64,000 nucleotides of DNA, from positions 23,900,501-23,964,500 of the forward strand of contig OY756957.1 of NCBI GenBank assembly GCA_963580455.1. The letters run 5' to 3'. Below, piece after piece: positions 24,045-36,288 of the stretch. The position numbers and the translations under genes were made by a program. Every line of letters starts with the position of its first letter. Within the stretch, counting starts at the first letter, position 1. Source of the DNA: Euonymus europaeus. Lineage: Eukaryota > Streptophyta > Magnoliopsida > Celastrales > Celastraceae. Below the pieces are notes generated by a model. It was not told the origin of the DNA and did no database searches. It saw only the letters and a program-made list of their open reading frames with translations.

Positions 24045-24375
24045 GGAGTAAGTATTAGTGGAAATAGTCTTCCTATTGAATATGCACCAGCCAAGGAGGC
24101 CGCACCTACTAAGGATGAGGATGATGATAACTTGGACCTCCTTAGTGATGAGACTGAGGAGTACAAGAAGGCAACTAAAGGCCTGCAACCACTACCAGTA
24201 CACTAGTGGTGTAGGTAGTAAAAGGGACCAACTTTGGTGACTTCAATGAAAGGAAGGATTCGTTGCAAGGCTCCACTGAGAGGCACTCTTCAATAAGGGT
24301 ATCGAAGTATACAAGGTAATCAACAATTGTCATCATGATCTGCAATTTCTTCACCCCATAACCAATTGGTACTAT
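24045..24375. pseudogene. EF1B-beta processed pseudogene with internal inversion
   Basis: The plus strand at 24045-24185 encodes a segment like the linker and acidic region of elongation factor 1-beta: GVSISGN, then EYAPAKEAAPTKDEDDDNLD and LLSDETEEYKKATK. The conserved C-terminal exchange domain lies on the opposite strand at 24375-24262: VPIGYGVKKLQIMMTIVDY, then FDTLIEECLSVEPCNE. EF1B-beta is the guanine nucleotide exchange subunit for EF1A. The two parts are in opposite orientation only about 77 bp apart, and the roughly 60 residues expected between them are missing. It is therefore a broken, inverted pseudogene. Lack of introns suggests a processed copy. Confidence 0.68.
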
Positions 24376-24659
24376 TACTAAGTAGACCATATCAAATTAG
24401 TGGAGAAATTGTTCTTGATCCAAATCCTATTTCTGTGGAGGTGTAAGCAAAACTAGGGTCAGGAAGGTTCGCCGGAGAAGATGGGGTATTTTAGGATATT
24501 CTATGAATTTTTAAAGAAAAAAGATGAAGAAGGGGTGTGTAAGGAACATTCTAACTTTGACACAATGTGTAAAAGTAATGGTTCGTCATTGGAAATAAGT
24601 GGTGTGCAAATAGTGTCACACGTTTGATTTTGAGTTTGCTTATCGGCTTCTCCCAATTC

Positions 24660-25180
24660 TATATATGTTTTATCCTTTTGGTCTACTATTTTTTGTTGTT
24701 CATCATCCTCTTCTACAAATATATGACAATTTATTTTTTTCATTAGGATGTTTTTTCGTTTACTTCATCCTCTTTTCTTTTTCAGAAATCTGTCTTCCTT
24801 CTTCTTCCTTTACAAGTTCATTTTCAGATAGTTGTTCTCCTTCTTCATCTTCTTCTAGTTTTGTAGACATCTCTTCATCCTTTCCTTCTCCATCTCCTTC
24901 TTCAGATATGAGTTCATTCTTTTCAGATGCAACTTCTTCTTCCAATTCATTTTCTTCACCCTCTTCTTTATCATTTGTTTCTTTTTGTTCTTCTGTTCTT
25001 GTATCTTCATTTTCAGTTTTTTCTTGTTCCTCATCTTATTCTTCTCCTTACTCCTCTTCATCATCTTTTTTAGATTCAACTTTGCTCATCTGTTTCTTCT
25101 TGCTCTTTTGTTCTACTAGCTTCATTTTTCAATTTTTTTCTTGTTTCTCATCTTCATCATCTTTTTCATATTCAACTTTG
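24660..25180. repeat. Degenerate CTT/TTC-rich tandem repeats
   Basis: Serine/phenylalanine-rich on the plus strand and Glu/Lys-rich on the minus strand in every frame, built of ttcttc, tcatcttc and tttctt units. Larger units repeat, for example tcatctt...ttcaactttg.tcat.tgtttctt at about 25040-25100 and 25145-25195. The repetition looks like expansion of the tail of the neighbouring LINE fragment rather than a gene. Confidence 0.6.
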
Positions 25181-25530
25181 ATCATTTGTTTCTTCAGACA
25201 GATTTGAATCCTTCGGAAAACACCCATTGCCTCAGCAAGAATGGGGTCATAATCCAGTGGAAGAAATTCAGACATGGCCATTACGACATCGCCATTCAAG
25301 TCACGGAGGACAGCACCCACTCCGATAGCATTCCTTTCCTTGAAAAGGACTCTTCAAGTTTCATCAACATCTCTCCTACGCCCATTATGAATGAACTGGT
25401 TCTGGCATTCCAAATGGTCCAAACAGAATAAGCAAATATAGAAATTGACTCCTCCGTGCCATGCTCCAAGAGCTCACCAAACCAGTCAATAAAGCATAGA
25501 TGAGAAGATGACTGATTAGCAGTGGGGAAA
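25180..25530 (-). pseudogene. L1-type LINE fragment (spacer and RNase H start)
   Basis: On the minus strand, about 25520-25400 reads DWFGELLEHGTEESISIFAY and TIWNARTSSFI, typical of the segment between the zinc-binding and RNase H domains of plant LINE-like proteins. Further on, 25320-25200 reads GAVLRDLNGDVVMAMSEFLP and LDYDPILAEAMGVFRRIQ, the first RNase H block. Both parts lie in different frames, so it is dead. Confidence 0.65.
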
Positions 25531-26500
25531 GTTTTAATCCAATATAATACATAGATGACATATCATATGAATCTGAGAAATATATGTTAGCCATTATGAA
25601 ACAAATATAATACACAGATGACATATCATAGCATTTTTTTTCAAAATCAAAACTGGTATTAAAAACTTTTGATATAAGCAATGCCAAACGCATAAAAGAA
25701 AATGATTACATTACCAGTAAAGAAGTGATCTAGTAATTCACATGTGTTGTTTATAATTTTTTTTTTATGAAAAATTCAACTGATAGATGGATCTCTTGCA
25801 ATCTTCTTAGTAGTTTCTATAGAATGACGAAGATTTGTTGCTGAAAAAAGAGTTGTAGTTCGTGCATTAGGGTTTCGTAAAGGGGAAAAATTTGATTTCA
25901 TATTCAACAGTATTTTGCTATTTTTAGCTGGAATGTACTTTATATGATCTAGTGTAGCTACGAACGGTTGGACGCCAATGAACGGTTGAAACAACGATTT
26001 CCTGCCACACTAACTCCATAGGTATATATCCTTATGTAGTGGGGAGTATTTTTGATCCGTCCATTAATTTTGTATTTTTTATAATATTTTTACCATCTTA
26101 TCATGGTTATATTATAAAATTCCTGATCTGTCCTTCTCTCTAATTTCCCAAATAAAAACAACGACATTTTATCAAATCTGTTTCGGGTCAATCCTCTCAT
26201 CCCCTTAGCCAGAAATCGTCTTCACTGATTGATGAAAGGTGAATTGAATCACGTATTAATCGTTATCCATTCACTTTTGGAAGAAAAAAAAACAATTCAC
26301 GTTTCTCAAAAGGGCAAAAACTCCCATTACTGCGGCTAGTCCACCAAATACGTGACACGTGTGTGTAACTAAGAAAACTGGAACACGTTACTGGTTGCAA
26401 AGTGTCTTCTCGTAAACCATCCATTCAAAGATTACTACGGCGAAAGAGTTCGTGGACCCTTCGCGAGCTTTGTCGTAGGATCGGGTTGTAATTTTTTTTT
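25531..26500. other. Intergenic DNA upstream of the alpha/beta hydrolase gene
   Basis: No gene is recognised. A 72-codon open stretch on the minus strand at 25776-25994 shows no known domain. The last few hundred bases probably contain the hydrolase promoter. Confidence 0.4.
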
Positions 26501-26507
26501 TCCTCTC

Positions 26508-26514
26508 TATAAAA
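26508..26514 (+). promoter_or_regulatory. TATA box of the alpha/beta hydrolase gene
   Basis: TATAAAA preceded by a pyrimidine tract (tttttttttcctctc), 383 bp before the proposed ATG. The spacing allows a long 5' leader. Confidence 0.45.
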
Positions 26515-26896
26515 TCATAATTTGAAATCACAAATCAATAAATTTCAGCGAACGCTCTGTGATTGGGTTTCCGTTTGTTTGCTTAGTTGTAATTTACAAA
26601 TCGATCAACTATGCTCTGTTTCATTGCATGTTGACAGAGTTTCTCTTATATATTTATTCGCCTGGATTAGAAAGAAGGCATTTTTTTTGTTGAGATTATC
26701 ATTTGCTACTTTGGTTTCTCTGGGTCTTATGATCTGTTCAAGGAATCAGACGATTTTAATACAAAGAGGGTTTCAATTTGTACCCATCTTAGGGCCGAAT
26801 CGGTCGTTTTCTTATGTAAAGAAACGAAAATCGAACTGGGTTTCTATTGGAATTCGATTATCTGAATTCAAGCCGATTTCGTGTGTAAAGAGATCA

Positions 26897-29800
26897 ATGG
26901 CGATGGAGACTGCATCGCAATCAAACTGTGGGACGTCGACGTTCATTTTGACATCCGGTGTCAGCGGCCGTGTAAATGCTCTGTTCTCGCTTCGAATGTG
27001 GAAGAGCTTGTTGGTGTTGATAAATGCCTTCATTTTGGTCGTTCTGTTGCCGTTTCGGTGCTGGAAGCGGGCGGTTGTCGTCACCTCTTCTTCTTCGTCT
27101 TCTTCTTCCGGGGAGAAAATGAGGGATGAGAGGTCGGAGAGGAAAGGACCAGTGGTGAGGGTACCGACGGCGATTGTGTCGCGGAGGAGCGGTAGTTCTG
27201 GTGGGATTTCAATGGCAGCTATCGACCAGGCCGTGGCGGCAAGGAGGGCCCTGGCGATTCGGAGGGTAATGCAGGACGATGATGGTGATTCGATTAGGAA
27301 TTTTTCACTTTTTGTCACTTCAAGGGGGGACACCATTTTTACACAGTCGTGGACTCCTGTTTCTATCAAAATAAGGTCGGTAATTCGTAATGTTTCATTC
27401 CTTTGCTCTGCTTTTTCACGTTCCTAAGACTTTGATTCTTCGAAGCAGTTCATTTATGGATAAATGAGTATGATGTTGTGCTTGATTGTGTTCTCTGCCA
27501 ATGGATTATTTTGCTGGGTATGATTTCTTGTGGGACTGATATTTTGAGACTGAAAACGTCTCTTCGTTAATTTTTTCATGTCGTGTTGGGTTTTGCTTGG
27601 GTTGAGTATTTGATATGATCTTATCTGATCTGTCGAACTTTTGTGGATCCTAAACTTTCCAGAGCATATTTTTTTAATACTTGTTTGTATTCTTCCATTA
27701 GGATGTTCATGTTACAAATTGCTTAAGAATGAAGTTTTTTGCTTTTCATTTCTATTGCTAATGTTCTGTTTGATTATAACAAGGGAGAAGCTGATAATTT
27801 TTATCACCACTTTTATTGCGAAAAAGTATTGATTCTCTTACATGAGTTTTCTGTCGATAGGAAACTATGCAGGAAGGTTTAATTCTGTAACAATACTGCA
27901 TTTGTAGAGGGGATATTCTCAGACAACCATATCATTAATGTCGATTAGAAACTATGCATGTTGTCATTATCTAAAAGGAATAATATCATGGCTTCTGTGA
28001 TGCCATTCTAGCTGGACCTCGGCCCAAGGATTGTAGTGCCCAAGTAAAGTTAGGTACCACAACTATTACTGGCAGTCTCCCGAGCGAATATATCTCTTTC
28101 ACCTGGTCCCCATTTTTTCTGGTCTGCATCTGATGCATCAGTTTGAAAAGCCAGTGGAGTCACAAATAACACTTTCCGTGTTGTGTATCATGGAGCATAA
28201 TGTTATTTACTTGTCAGTGCATTATTGTATTATTTTATTTCTGACACTCTCTCTCATTCATTGGCTCACAATTTGGTATAGTCAAGTTGATAGAAAATGG
28301 TGTATTCAATATACCATATGCTTCATCTGTTTATCTTGTGCACATTTGAATTTAGTTATAGGTTTCACAATGGCTAGGGATCAATTAAGAGTAAGATAAA
28401 CAATTTCCGTGTACAAGCCTCCCACAATGGTGGGCAGTGTCAGGACAGATAGATCTGTACACATCATACTTTCACATAATATGTGGAAAGACTGCAACTC
28501 TAACCATGGGGGCCTCATGCTCTGCTTTATCAATTAAGAGTATTTATCCAATTAATTTTACTGTGGCAAAATGAGTGATTTAAGTTTGTGTTTATACTAG
28601 TACTTTTGTAACAGCAGAAACCATTTTGTGGTGAATCTGATTTTGGATCTTCTAGGGATCAGTATTCAAATCCGATGTCTTTACCATGAACTAGCTGATT
28701 GTCGTTTTTAGAGAATTTTGGCACTGAACCATATTTAAACATGAAACTTGAATTTTTTTTCCTTCTTCATACTGTACACATTTGTCCTGCTACTTGTGAA
28801 AAAGAAGAATGAAGCTAACTGCATAATGAGTCTGCCATTTTACGTAGACAAAAGTGTTTTAGTGCAATAGTCCTTCAATGTGTCCCCTGATAATCCTTTT
28901 TCATTTTTATTTATATTGTCACCATTTGTATTTTGCGAATGATTTCCCCTGACGAGATGCCTTTGCAGTTTCTTGAAAGGGATGTATGTTTGTACACATT
29001 CCATATTCTAGCGCTGCGTCTTTGACCACCTTTGTTTCTTCACGAAGAAACACGTCGAGTAGTGCAACCATGTTTAGTTGTAACTTGTAACGTTGTTATT
29101 GGAGTCTATACTCTATATCTTACCGTTGGCTACTTGAATCTTTAGTCTGAATGCATTGTTATTCGGCTAGTAGATTTGTTTTCGAACCTCATCTGTGTGC
29201 TCTAGGAATGAAGTTTTCATGTCATACTTATCTTTTTGCAGGGGACTGGTGGTTCTTGTGCATGGGCTCAATGAACACTGGTTTGTTATCTCTGACTTAT
29301 GTCAACTTGATGACCATATTTACTTTATTCTGTAACTTGATGTTTTGCTAAAGATTTTCGAAATTTACTTCAGTGACAGATACAATGATTTTGCTAAGGA
29401 GCTGAATGCTAATGGATTTAAAGTTTATGGGATGGACTGGATTGGTAAGCATGAACCATTTGCTGAACTTATGTTTACTTACTTTCTTTGCTGAACCTTA
29501 GCAATTGTTTACCTTTTTCATACCTACGTACCCTGTCTATGTTTGCATGATGTTTCTTTTTATTACTTCTGTCTGATAACTGAGGGCAGAGACGATCTAT
29601 CTTCCTGATTAACTGAAAGTTGTCTATGTTTTCTTTGCTATTCCCATCCAAATTTTCCCTGTTGCTATTGCTGTTCCTTTGTCCAGTGCTTTATGGGTGT
29701 CAGTATTGGGAATTTTTTCATATAAGACACTATTATGGCGTAGAATCTAACTTTGTAAACAAACAAGTTTTAATTGAGTCTAGTCTGAACCAGTTCTAAG

Positions 29801-31658
29801 TGTGTCCAGTTGGAGATCTTAAAAAATGTATGCACTATTTGTCCCCCCAAGAAAAGAGATGCATACGTGACGATTTGTGCTCTTTTTTTTTCATTTCTTG
29901 TTCCAGAAACATAAAAGGCACTTATCGTCTGTTTTATAATTACTGACACTGTTCATAGTCTAGAGATCACTGTTCTTCAACAATGCATGTATATTTGGAT
30001 GTTGCAGGATTAGGGTGGGATGCCCATTGGTGGAAAAAAGTTAACACGTGAAGCTCCTCATAATAAGTAAGCTTGTTATTTGAGCATGTGTGTAAACTTG
30101 TTCAACTAGAATTGATATCAGGAGCGCACATGCCGGTAATTTGTTAAAATCAGCAGGAAATGCTGTGCGATTTTATATACGATGCCTTTTTAGACTGAAT
30201 TTTGAAAGAATTGTAATTTGAACTGGTCATTAGGTATATCCTGGCACTGCCCCACCTCTAAGTCATGCCGTTATGTTTATAATAACAGAGTTACACAGTC
30301 AAGCATATTTGGTTGTGACCTTTTTCTGTTCTGCATAATATAGCATGAAATTGTATGTTTGTCTGGCTAACCTTGCAGTTTGTGCAAAATGGAAATCCTC
30401 TTCCCTTGGTGTTTAGGTTTTTTTTATTTTGGATTGTATTTTCTTGAGTCACCTCCATTTGTTTTTTCGGGTGAAAATTGGTCGTTATTGATATTCAAGG
30501 GGTCGATAGCTTTGGCATTTACTTGAAGAGCAGAGTGCTTTAATCTTCCAAATTTTAGGATTTCTGGTGTCATATGACATATAGGTAAAATTTAATTTCC
30601 TAAGTTTGTTTGTTCTTTGTCACCTGCTAGGACATGGTGGATCTGATGGGCTGCATGCATATGTTCATTCTCTTGACTATGCCGTATCAGATATGGTGAG
30701 TTTTTGACTTTCATCTTGGCAAAAATTAATATTTAAAATACATATTGTGTAGGGTTATCTAAATGTGCTCGTCTGTCTTTAACTTGGTACAGAAATCATT
30801 TCTTGAGAAGGTTCTAGCTGAAAATCCAGGACTTCCATGCTTTTGTTTCGGACACTCGACTGGCGGGTCAATAGTCCTGAAGGTAAGAGTTGGTAGGAAG
30901 TTGTGATTTTCTTCCGGATGTCACTACAAGATGTGAACATAACTTTCACTTTTTTGCATGAAAAATCAGGCAGTACTAGATTCAAAGGTTGAAGCTCGTG
31001 TCGCTGGTGTGGTGGTAACTTCCCCAGCTGTTGGAGTTCAGCCATCGCACCCAATTTTTACGGTATTAAGATTCTTTCAACTTGTTTTTTTCTTCTTCTA
31101 TGCATACTTTCAAGCTCTCTCATCAAATTCAGGGAAAAAAATATACTGTTATGCATGTTCATAACTTCAAAATACTATTATACTCCTGCAAATGACAATT
31201 AAATTGGTGAGGTTAGGCCATCGTTGAATCCCTTAATTTTCTTATGGTAGGTAATAGCGCCGATTTTATCATTTTTGTTGCCAAGATATCAGTTAGCTGC
31301 TGCAAATAAGAAAGGAATGCCAGTTTCACGGGACCCAGAGGCGCTAGTGTCCAAGTATTCAGATCCACTAGTATACACTGGGTCCATCAGAGCAAGGACA
31401 GGCTATGAAATTCTTCGAATCTCATCCTTCTTGCTGCAGAATATGCAGAGACTCCGAGTTCCTTTTCTAGTCCTCCATGGCGCTGCTGACACTGTGACTG
31501 ACCCAGAAGCTTCTAAAAAACTGTATGAAGAAGCCTCCTCAACTGACAAAACAATCAAGTTACTTGACGGGCTTTTACATGATCTTCTCTTCGAACCAGA
31601 GCGAGAAGAGATCATGCGAGACATAATTGAATGGTTTAGTTGTAGAATCCAGTGCTAG
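26897..31658 (+). CDS. Alpha/beta hydrolase, monoacylglycerol lipase-like, 7 exons, 414 aa
   Basis: Exons: 26897-27375, 29242-29280, 29374-29444, 30631-30695, 30793-30882, 30970-31062, 31251-31658. All introns are GT/AG and the phases join exactly. The protein is a serine hydrolase of the plant MAGL/caffeoylshikimate-esterase-like group. It has an N-terminal hydrophobic segment (SLLVLINAFILVVLLPF, about residues 35-51), then a Ser-rich linker. After this come the oxyanion region LVVLVHGLNEH, GMDWIGHGGSDG, the nucleophile elbow GHSTGG, acid residue in LHGAADTVTDPEA, and catalytic His in LHDLLFEPE. Known relatives cleave monoacylglycerols or similar esters; the substrate here is not determined. 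The ATG at 26897 is chosen for its context (atcaatggcg). An in-frame upstream ATG at 26729 would add 56 residues. No lesion is seen. Confidence 0.9.
28400..28515 (-). repeat. Au-type SINE 3' part in hydrolase intron 1
   Basis: The minus strand reads tgtacagatctatc, cactgcccaccattgtggga and ggcttgtacacgg. This is the recognisable body and tail of the widespread plant Au-type SINE (GGGAGCCTTGTGCAC-like end). It resembles the copy at 47860-48035. The 5' part is degraded. Confidence 0.5.
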
Positions 31659-32714
31659 AGAGTGATGGAGAGATATTGCAACTTCTCTGGATATATGAGA
31701 TCTCTAACCAGGGAAAGGAAATAATTTGAGAATGTTAATTCTTCATTGACTAAACTTATTTGGTGCTCTAAGCACATGTTTCATCTGCACAAGCCTTTGA
31801 ACAACTCTGGAAATATGGGGATTGCTTAATTATTTGTTCAGCATTTCCTCCATGAATAATAGACAGGTAAGGTTGCAGGCAAGTTGCCTACAGTCCTTAG
31901 CTTCCGCACCGGATATTGTATTTTTGGTTTTCATTTTCGATAATCTTGATGGGTGTTGTCTAGGGTGTTGACGGTCAGTTATTGACATATTTTCGTCAAA
32001 TCATTTAATTGATTTTGGATTGAAAAAATAAATTGGTGGGAAACCAATTTATTACCGACAGCTTAAGCATGTCGAAAATGAACCATGAGATTCCATACGT
32101 TATTCTATTGTACTATTATAATGAAATAGCATATTTTATTACAATGGAACATGTTATTTCATTGTAATAGTACGCATTTCATTGTGATAGAATGTGATAG
32201 AATCTGTTATTTCATTATAATAGTACAATGAAATAATTTATGAGATCTCATGTCATACAAACTCACGAGATACAAAACGTCACTGTAAGCATGTTGGTAG
32301 CACATGAGATTTTTGTTTTCGGGCAGATAGTGCATTATTTCCATTTCAAAGTTTGTTTCCTTGATCTTAGAACATGACGAGTAAAAAATGATCGTATGCT
32401 TCCCCTTCTAGGCAGAATGTATACCGTAGAATTATTCTTTATTCCTATTATGCTCTTACTTTGTCTAAGAAACAATCAAGTTACCAACGTACAAGGAACA
32501 GATGCTTTCCCACAAAACAAATGGAGAAACAAGTGCTTCAGAAACAGCCTGCAATTCGCCACAACTTTTCTAGTAACTAGCATTACTCTGTTAACAAAGC
32601 CAAGACACCAATACGAATTGGGAAGTACTGCTAGTCAAAATCTCTCTTTTTTAAGCTGTTTGGTTATGTGTGCGTTGATCCGACCTGCGCAGATTGTTTA
32701 AAAAAGAAAAGAAA
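31659..32714. other. Hydrolase 3' flank and intergenic DNA
   Basis: Apart from the foldback unit, nothing is recognised. The first few hundred bases after the stop probably include the hydrolase 3' UTR. Confidence 0.4.
32084..32252. mobile_element. Foldback/MITE-like inverted repeat
   Basis: Arms of about 45 bp, 32084-32128 (catgagattccatacgttat...) and 32207-32252, are nearly reverse complementary around a core with the shared phrase tattataatgaaat and its inverse. The whole unit could fold into a long hairpin. It lies about 430 bp after the stop of the hydrolase gene. No clear target duplication was found. Confidence 0.5.
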
Positions 32715-33075
32715 AGGGAAAGAAAGACATTCATAGCTAGCTTCAATTGCATCAATCCGTAAAATTCTCTTACTTGTAGAAGCTATTGTAAGGGTAGGGA
32801 GAGACTGGGCTTGAGTTTGAACAGCACAGATTACTTTTGAATGTTGCGCTGGTGCATTCTTCTTCGAAAGAGGATACAAGACATGGAGATTGTGAGCGAC
32901 TTTAGGTAGAAAGTCTGACATATAATTTACAAGCCCCGAAAACTGATGAAGTTATGTTTTGGTTAAGGGTCCCGTAGAAAACTTGACCAGTCGAGTAGCC
33001 AAATGAGGTTAAAGAGTGTAGGTACCCTTGTGAAAAGTAAGACCAAGGATTCCAAGTACTGAGCTGTAGGACCAT
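32715..33075 (-). pseudogene. Endogenous pararetrovirus (Caulimoviridae) pol relic
   Basis: The minus strand at about 33060-32715 encodes, in two frames with a stop, the region just after the reverse-transcriptase palm in plant pararetroviruses. It includes QFSGLVNYMSDFLP, LYPLSKKNAP, QSLPTLTIAS and the start of the RNase H block (KRILRIDA). The arrangement (connection domain, then an R-I-L-x-x-D-A strand) is more like Caulimoviridae than Ty3/gypsy. It is short, frameshifted and incomplete, cannot code for a working enzyme, and stops at the Athila insertion point. Confidence 0.55.
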
Positions 33076-34539
33076 TGATTGGGATGAGATTTTGTATATT
33101 TTTTGTGGAGTTTGGAAGAAGAAAAGTTGAGATTTAATGCTTAAAAGCCACATTTTAGGTTTGAGTTGCCGAAATCCGTGTTAATGAGCCAATGCATAAT
33201 TTAACACTTTGTAGTGGTTCAAGTTGGTTTGGTAGCTTAGAGATTTGAAATCCAAGTTTTGGCCATAATGGTTAAAAGTTGTGGAAATGCTATCTCTTAA
33301 GAATTTGGGTTTTAATGTGCCGGATTCGGTTCTATCAACCTAAAATTGGTTTTGACACTTGTTGAAGTTTGCTTCAGTCATATATGACTTGTGTGCATGG
33401 TTCTCGCAGCCCCCGGATCAACCGGGATTATTTTGGAAGAGTCGGAAGTCATAAGCACTGTTACTGGACAGTCTGCGCACAAAGTTTTGCATCAACTTTT
33501 TGAGGATGAAGATGATCGAATTTGAAGAAACTTTCTTCTACAAAGTTGACGTAGACATCCAGATCTTTCCAACGAGTATTCATACGAATAAATCCATCAA
33601 GAATTGGAGACTGGAAATTAAAGAAGTTGCTGTCAAATTCCAGTTTTTGGCAATCTGCTGCATAATTTGTTTTTGCTGCCAACTTAAGGGTATTTCGGGT
33701 TTTTATGATTTTTAGTCAATTTTTGAAGGGCAAACTTGTCTAAATGCCTTTTCAACCAATGGGATTTATTTGTATAAGGTTAGGATGATATTTTAACACA
33801 TGTACAAGGGTTTTAGAGGGCTCTAGACCTCATTCTTAAAACAACTCTCATTTTGGCCGAAAATTACATTCTCTCTTAGGGTTTTCATTCTCTTGCCTTG
33901 TTCTTCATTTTGGTTCTTTGTTGGAGTTCGAAAATCACATTCAAAAAGATTGCTAGGTGTTTTGGAGACCCAACCAACTAGAAGAAGAAGTTTTTCCTCC
34001 TTGTAGAGCTTGAGAAGAGCCCAAGTTGGATTAGCTTCAACCTCTCTTTATAGATTGGAAGGCCACTTTGCCTCAACATTCGATATTGGATTTGACTTCT
34101 AAACTCTCTTTGCTTATTGTTTTTGCATTTTATTTATCGCATTTCGATTCATAGTTTTTAGTTCAATCTTCTTGTGTTTTGTTATTCCGATTTAGCTTCC
34201 GCTTTAACGATATATGCCATGTTTAGTTGTGTTGATTTTGATTTCAATTTTCTGCAGTAGCTTAGTTTCCATTTCCATTTCCATTTCATATATTGCATAT
34301 TAGGGTTTAGTCCATCAATCACCCAAAGAGGAAAACCGAATCTAACCAATGGTTAGTGCAATTTTGCCATCACTTGCATTGTGAATACCATATTTAATTA
34401 AGTAATTAGGTTAATAATCCATAGACCCAAGCCGAAACCAAAAGTCTTTGTGAGACGATTTGGGATTCACTCCTATTATTACTTTGACAATCCTACACTT
34501 GGGAAAGCGTTAATCCACTTACTAGTTTTTGGTGAGTCA
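33076..34539 (+). repeat. 5' LTR (1,464 bp)
   Basis: TG...CA ended. Compared with the 3' LTR it lacks 23 bp near 33203-33210, where the two copies share a TTTG junction. It also has one extra catttc-type 6-bp unit near 34270-34290 and a few small differences. It should contain the element promoter; a specific TATA box is not assigned. Confidence 0.95.
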
Positions 34540-34545
34540 AGTTTT

Positions 34546-34563
34546 TGACGCCGTTGCCGGGGA
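34546..34563 (+). promoter_or_regulatory. Primer-binding site, tRNA-Asp type
   Basis: tgacgccgttgccggggac starts seven bases after the 5' LTR. It is one mismatch from TGGCGCCGTTGCCGGGG, the complement of the 3' end of plant tRNA-Asp, the usual Athila/Tat primer. Confidence 0.85.
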
Positions 34564-34655
34564 CTTTCGTCCTTCGGTTCGGGTCTTCCTTTATTTTATT
34601 TTATTTGTATTGTGTTCTTAAATTTCTACTCTACTTTGTGATTGCTTGATGTTGC

Positions 34656-36288
34656 ATGTCTTGGGTTAGAGACGATCATAATAGGCTGCGTAGGACATCT
34701 AGCAATACAAGTAGCATTGTTAGTCTTGAAACTGATTTTGCATCTGTGACTTCTGAAAGTGATTCTGAGCTTGATTTGCCTATTTTATTTGACGAAGAAG
34801 TTTGTGAAAACATGGCTAATCCTGCACCACGTACTCTTAAGGATTTTATTCAGCCCACTCGCACTACTACTCCTTCATGCATCATATTACCTGAAAATGC
34901 ACCTCAATTTTCTGTTAAGCATGACATGATGTGGCATGGATTCTGAGAGCCCTTACCAGCATCTTACTGATTTTGAGTTGGCTTGCACTACTTTCATTAA
35001 TAGGGCTAACACTGATGAGTATGTTAGATTGCGTTTGTTTCCTTTCTCTTTGAAGGATAAGGCTAAGTTGTGGTTTAATCAATTGAGAGCTAATTCTATT
35101 ACTAGTTGGGTTGATATGCAACGTGAGTTCTTACAAAAATTCTTTCCATTTCAGAGAACTCAAATGATTCAAGAGAAAATAGCTCAATTCACTCAGAAGC
35201 ATGATGAGACTTTCCAAGCTAGTTGGGACCGCTTCAAGGAGTTGTTAAATATTTGTCCCCATCATGGCTATGAGTCTTGGAGAGTTGTCAACTACTTCTA
35301 TACGGGTCTGACTCCAGAGTGCAAACAATTTGTGCAAACTATGTGCAATGGAGAATTCTTTGATAAAGAGCCAGACGCCGCATTGGATTTCTTTGATTAT
35401 CTTAGAGAGAGTGCTAGCCAGTGGAATACAAGAACTGATAGAATTGCTATAGCTGCTCAACCTTTGAGAACCATCCCAAGTGGTGGTAAATATGAGTTGA
35501 AGGAAGATGTGGATGTTCAAGCTAAGCTAGCTACTTTGTCTAGAAGACTAGAGATTATGGAGTTGAAAAAAGTCAAGGCAGTGAAAACGGTGGAACCATG
35601 TAACTTATGTGCTGATTCTAGCCATAAGACTCAAGATTGCCCTATCATGCCTATGATGGAGAATGGAATGGACCAATTGCAAGCTGCAAATTGGGTCAAC
35701 AAGATGAATAATCCTTATTCGAACACATACAATCCGGGATGGAGGAACCATCCTAACTTTTCCTGGATGAATGATCAACCAGGACAGTCTTCACAGAGTT
35801 ATCCACAACAGATGGCTCCTCCACAGCAGTTTCAGCATACTCAGAGTTATCTTCCTCCAATAGCACCTCCTGGTTTTCCTCTTCAACAACCAGTTGCTCC
35901 ACCCAAGAAGTCTCTAGATGATACCATAGCACAGATGGCTACTACTTTTCAGCAGTTCATGCAAGTTCAGGCTACTACGAACAATCAGAATACACAAGCC
36001 ATCAATGATTTGCGGGGAACAATTCAGAAAATGAATACTACTTTAAGCACTCTTGAGAAGGGGAAGTTTCCAGCTCAACCCCAACCAAATCCTGCAGTCT
36101 ATAAACAACCGTCTCAACAACATGTACATAATGTTTCTGGAGATGGTTTTGAGACAACCAAGGCAGTTACCACTTTGAGGAGTGGAAAGCAGATTTCTAG
36201 ACCTGAGGCCCCTGTTGACTCTCAGCATTCTAGTCCTGCTTGTGTGAGTGCACCTGCGGTGGTTGAGGTGGAAAAGGAGAAAGAATAA
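34656..36288 (+). pseudogene. Athila gag, frameshifted
   Basis: Two overlapping frames. 34656-34946 carries the acidic/Ser-rich N terminus (MANPAPRTLKDFIQPT). 34936-36288 carries the retrotransposon gag domain (LACTTFINRANTDEYVRLRL, FPFSLKDKAKLWFNQL, FLQKFFP). It continues with a zinc knuckle-like PCNLCADSSHKTQDCP and a Gln/Pro-rich tail. A frameshift near 34936 separates the N terminus from the core. The second frame ends in TAA at 36286-36288, which interrupts the connection to pol. Gag would form the virus-like particle; this copy would need complementation. Confidence 0.88.

Noticed and set aside
24665..25207. A 180-codon Ser/Phe-rich frame on the plus strand
   Set aside because: Low-complexity CTT repeats; all frames look alike and no conserved sequence is present.
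25776..25994. A minus-strand frame that seemed organelle-like
   Set aside because: I could not match it to any plastid or mitochondrial gene, so it is not annotated.
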